A stretch of DNA of 64,000 nt, taken from Pseudobacteriovorax antillogorgiicola. GTDB taxonomy: Bacteria; Bdellovibrionota_B; Oligoflexia; Oligoflexales; RGVZ01. Below are positions 62,036-64,000 of the stretch, piece by piece (within the stretch, counting starts at the first letter, position 1; the number at the start of each line of letters is the position of its first letter). The notes under the pieces are model-generated. The model was given only the letters and a program-made list of their open reading frames with translations, had not been told where the DNA came from and searched no databases. Position numbers and translations under genes: made by a program. The stretch covers positions 22,118-86,117 of the forward strand of contig CAMDHM010000005.1 in the NCBI GenBank assembly GCA_945898195.1, read 5' to 3'.

Positions 62036-62714
62036 TGGAAAGCCGTTTAGCGCCTTTGCTCTCTTTTGGCTCATGCTTGCAGGATACCTTATTTTGACGA
62101 CCACGCCATCGGCGCGGGCTGACCTGGTCGAAGAGGTGGAGGATCTGGAGCGGCAAGGCAGGCCAGAACGCCAAACGGTTCCTGGTGTAAGTGCTACGCC
62201 GACGGCTCCGCGCCCCGCGACCAATGACCCGGGGGTGGAGCAGTCTAAAGCCAAAACCGCAGAAAAAAGCGGCTCAAAAACCCGGGGAGATAAACAAAAA
62301 AAGGCGGCAAACCGGTCTCCGGTGCTGTTTGAAAGTAAGAACCTTCAGGCGATGAAAGATCAAGGTGAGATCGTCCTGAAGGAGGAAGTGATCATCACCC
62401 AGAGCGATTTTCGTTTGGAAGCAGATGAAGCGACGATTTATTTTGACCAAAAAACCAGAGAGGCCGTCAAAGTCATCGCAAGTGGACGCGTTAAGGCGTT
62501 TAAGGAAGATCAGGACTTAAAAGAGCGGGTGAAGGCAGAGTGCCACGAAGCCGTATTTTACAGCCAGGAGCGAAAGATGATCCTTCGCGGAAATGCCAAG
62601 TTATGGCGTGGCGCGGATCTCATTCGCGGAAAAAAAATCATCTATGACCTTGATACGGGGCGGATTACGGCCGAGCGCATCGAGGGCGTTGTGCAACCAG
62701 GAGGAAAAAAATGA
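62022..62714 (+). CDS. lptA: LPS transport periplasmic protein LptA
   Basis: LptA forms the periplasmic bridge that carries LPS to the outer membrane. The 230 residues have a signal peptide (ALFWLMLAGYLILTT, cleavage near ARA). A polar linker at about 35-100 is rich in Lys, Ala and Pro and longer than usual. An OstA-like jellyroll domain follows (VIITQSDFRLEADEATIYFD, GNAKLWRGADLIRGKKIIYD). The overlap with lptC (14 bp) and lptB (4 bp, ATGA) indicates tight coupling. Confidence 0.9.
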   Translation: MKCRDGKPFSAFALFWLMLAGYLILTTTPSARADLVEEVEDLERQGRPERQTVPGVSATPTAPRPATNDPGVEQSKAKTAEKSGSKTRGDKQKKAANRSPVLFESKNLQAMKDQGEIVLKEEVIITQSDFRLEADEATIYFDQKTREAVKVIASGRVKAFKEDQDLKERVKAECHEAVFYSQERKMILRGNAKLWRGADLIRGKKIIYDLDTGRITAERIEGVVQPGGKK

Positions 62715-63466
62715 GTCCTCTTTCAAAAGAGGGGTTTAGCGGCCAATCTCGCCTTGAGGCAGACGGCATTAGTAAAGCCTTTAAAACCCGAAAGGTCGTA
62801 AAATCGGTTTCTTTTGAGGTTGGGACGGGCGAGGTGGTTGGACTTTTGGGTCCTAACGGCGCAGGGAAAACCACGAGTTTTTATATGGTCGTGGGTTTAC
62901 TTTTTCCTCAGTCGGGCCGGATCTTACTCGATGGCGAAGATATAACCCATCAGCCGATGCACCTGCGGGCTAGCAGGGGAATTAGCTATCTCCCACAAAA
63001 CATGTCTATTTTTCGGCGTTTGACGGTGGAAGATAACCTCCTTGCGGTGATGGAGGTGTGCGGCATCAAACGCCATGCACGTAAAGCCCTGTTGGACGAT
63101 TTGATTGAAAAATTTCAGATTGGTCATATTGCCAATAGTCTAGGGGCGGCGCTCAGTGGTGGCGAACGACGGCGCGTGGAAATTGCCCGCTCCCTTATCA
63201 TAAAACCAAAATTTCTTCTTCTCGACGAACCCTTCGCGGGGATTGATCCCGTGACGGTGCAAGAGATCCAAAAAATTATTTCCCAGCTCCGAAATGATGG
63301 CCTAGGTGTTTTAATCACGGATCATAACGTGCGAGAAACGTTAGGAAGCTGCGACCGAGTTTACATTCTCACAGGGGGACAAATCACAGCTCACGGTAAA
63401 CCAGCAGAGGTTGCGGCTCATCCCGAGGTTCGCGAAACTTACCTTGGAGAAAATTTTCGGCTTTGA
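62711..63466 (+). CDS. lptB: LPS export ABC transporter ATP-binding protein LptB
   Basis: LptB is the ATPase of the LptBFGC transporter that extracts LPS from the inner membrane. The 251 residues show Walker A LLGPNGAGKTTSF, the Q-loop LPQNMSIFRRLT, signature LSGGERRRVEIARSL, Walker B FLLLDEPFAGIDP and the H-loop ITDHNVRETL. GERRRVEIARSL and the IDPVTVQEIQ continuation are characteristic of LptB. lptF and lptG are not in this window. Confidence 0.97.
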   Translation: MSPLSKEGFSGQSRLEADGISKAFKTRKVVKSVSFEVGTGEVVGLLGPNGAGKTTSFYMVVGLLFPQSGRILLDGEDITHQPMHLRASRGISYLPQNMSIFRRLTVEDNLLAVMEVCGIKRHARKALLDDLIEKFQIGHIANSLGAALSGGERRRVEIARSLIIKPKFLLLDEPFAGIDPVTVQEIQKIISQLRNDGLGVLITDHNVRETLGSCDRVYILTGGQITAHGKPAEVAAHPEVRETYLGENFRL

Positions 63467-63579
63467 GGCGTTTATTTTTGTCTGTCCTCTGAAGTTGGCG
63501 TTTTTCTTGCAGAGGGGCGACAATAGACTTGTAGCTATCGCTGCCCGTGATTCAACGTTTTAAAAAAGGTTCCGCCCGC

Positions 63580-64000
63580 ATGGCTTTTGACTTGCGACCG
63601 AAACTTGGGTTCCGTCAGGACGTCCTGATGACGCCTCAGTTACAACAGGCCATCAAACTGTTGCAGCTTTCGCGCCTAGAATTAGAACAGTACGTGGAAA
63701 CCCAACTCGCCGAAAATCCGATTCTCGAGGAGTCCGCCGGGGATGCCGAGTCGCCCGAAGAGGCGGTTCATGCCGAACGTGAGCGCGAACAGACCGAGCA
63801 ACAGGCGGTTGAGCAACGGATGGAAGAGGCTCAAAACATAGTCGACCGCGTCGGGTCTGAGGCACCGGAGACGGTCGAGTGGGAATCCCTTGGTAATTCG
63901 GATGAGTATCAGTCGTCGGCGTCGGCGAGCTCCATTCGTCGCACCAATAGCGGCGAAGACGATCAGCCGAATTATGAGAATGTAGTCAGTCGGGCCGCCT
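63580..64000 (+). CDS. rpoN: RNA polymerase sigma-54 factor RpoN, N-terminal part (runs off the window)
   Basis: RpoN directs RNA polymerase to -24/-12 promoters that need enhancer-binding activators. The 140 residues present begin MAFDLRPKLGFRQDVLMTPQ and continue with LQQAIKLLQLSRLELEQYV and LAENPILEE. This is the activator-interacting region I of sigma-54, rich in Gln and Leu, followed by the acidic region II. The frame is open to base 64000. It follows lptB by 113 bp, the standard proteobacterial order. AAAGGT upstream is a weak Shine-Dalgarno. Confidence 0.95.
   Translation, partial: MAFDLRPKLGFRQDVLMTPQLQQAIKLLQLSRLELEQYVETQLAENPILEESAGDAESPEEAVHAEREREQTEQQAVEQRMEEAQNIVDRVGSEAPETVEWESLGNSDEYQSSASASSIRRTNSGEDDQPNYENVVSRAA

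Overview
The window reads as oriC-proximal chromosome of a Gram-negative, diderm bacterium. It carries LptC/LptA/LptB and KdsD for LPS, a meso-DAP-type MurE, beta-barrel and lipoprotein genes, and a sigma-54 gene. The B-type sdhCAB operon, paired b/b' ATP synthase subunits, linkage of parAB to atp genes and an RpoH-box sigma factor fit the former Deltaproteobacteria, perhaps Bdellovibrionota/Oligoflexia. That placement is inference from gene content; no 16S rRNA gene is present. I saw no tRNA, rRNA, IS element, prophage or CRISPR.

Layout. 1-1310: 3' end of secA and a small membrane protein. 1329-9500 (minus strand): yajC, an outer-membrane barrel, an M16 protease, sdhC-sdhA-sdhB and rph. 9633-15726: a UvrD/Rep helicase, RpoH (minus), a lipid-kinase-like protein and an AmgK/MurU-like pair for cell-wall recycling. 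15727-16060 is a gene-poor stretch with a degenerate repeat, followed by a LysM lipoprotein (minus). 17146-29649: a dcw division/cell-wall cluster (rsmH-ftsL-ftsI-murE-murD-ftsW-murC-ftsQ-ftsA-ftsZ) that lacks mraZ, murF, mraY, murG, murB and ddl. 29656-41802 (minus): an ATP synthase region in two blocks, atpZ-atpI-like-atpB-atpE and atpF'-atpF-atpH-atpA-atpG-atpD-atpC, separated by parA-parB and a parS array, then a glycosyltransferase and an SDR-like protein. 41803-50074: the origin region with DnaA boxes, dnaA, dnaN, gyrB and gyrA, without recF. 50093-58796: gatCAB, a serine hydrolase, an FAD oxidoreductase, an outer-membrane protein/lipoprotein pair (minus) and a site-2-type protease. 58828-64000: pyrG, kdsD, lptC, lptA, lptB and the start of rpoN.

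The most striking feature is at 39682-39912. Six near-identical 16-bp parS sites lie in tandem at exactly 43-bp intervals between the atpE terminator and parA. Chromosomal parS sites are normally dispersed single copies. The period and design (43-bp direct repeat carrying a 16-bp inverted repeat) recall the sopC centromere of plasmid F.

The genes are tightly packed. Many junctions are 4-bp ATGA-type overlaps, and several genes use GTG or TTG starts supported by Shine-Dalgarno sequences. Start sites were chosen by Shine-Dalgarno spacing, known N-termini and overlap with neighbours.
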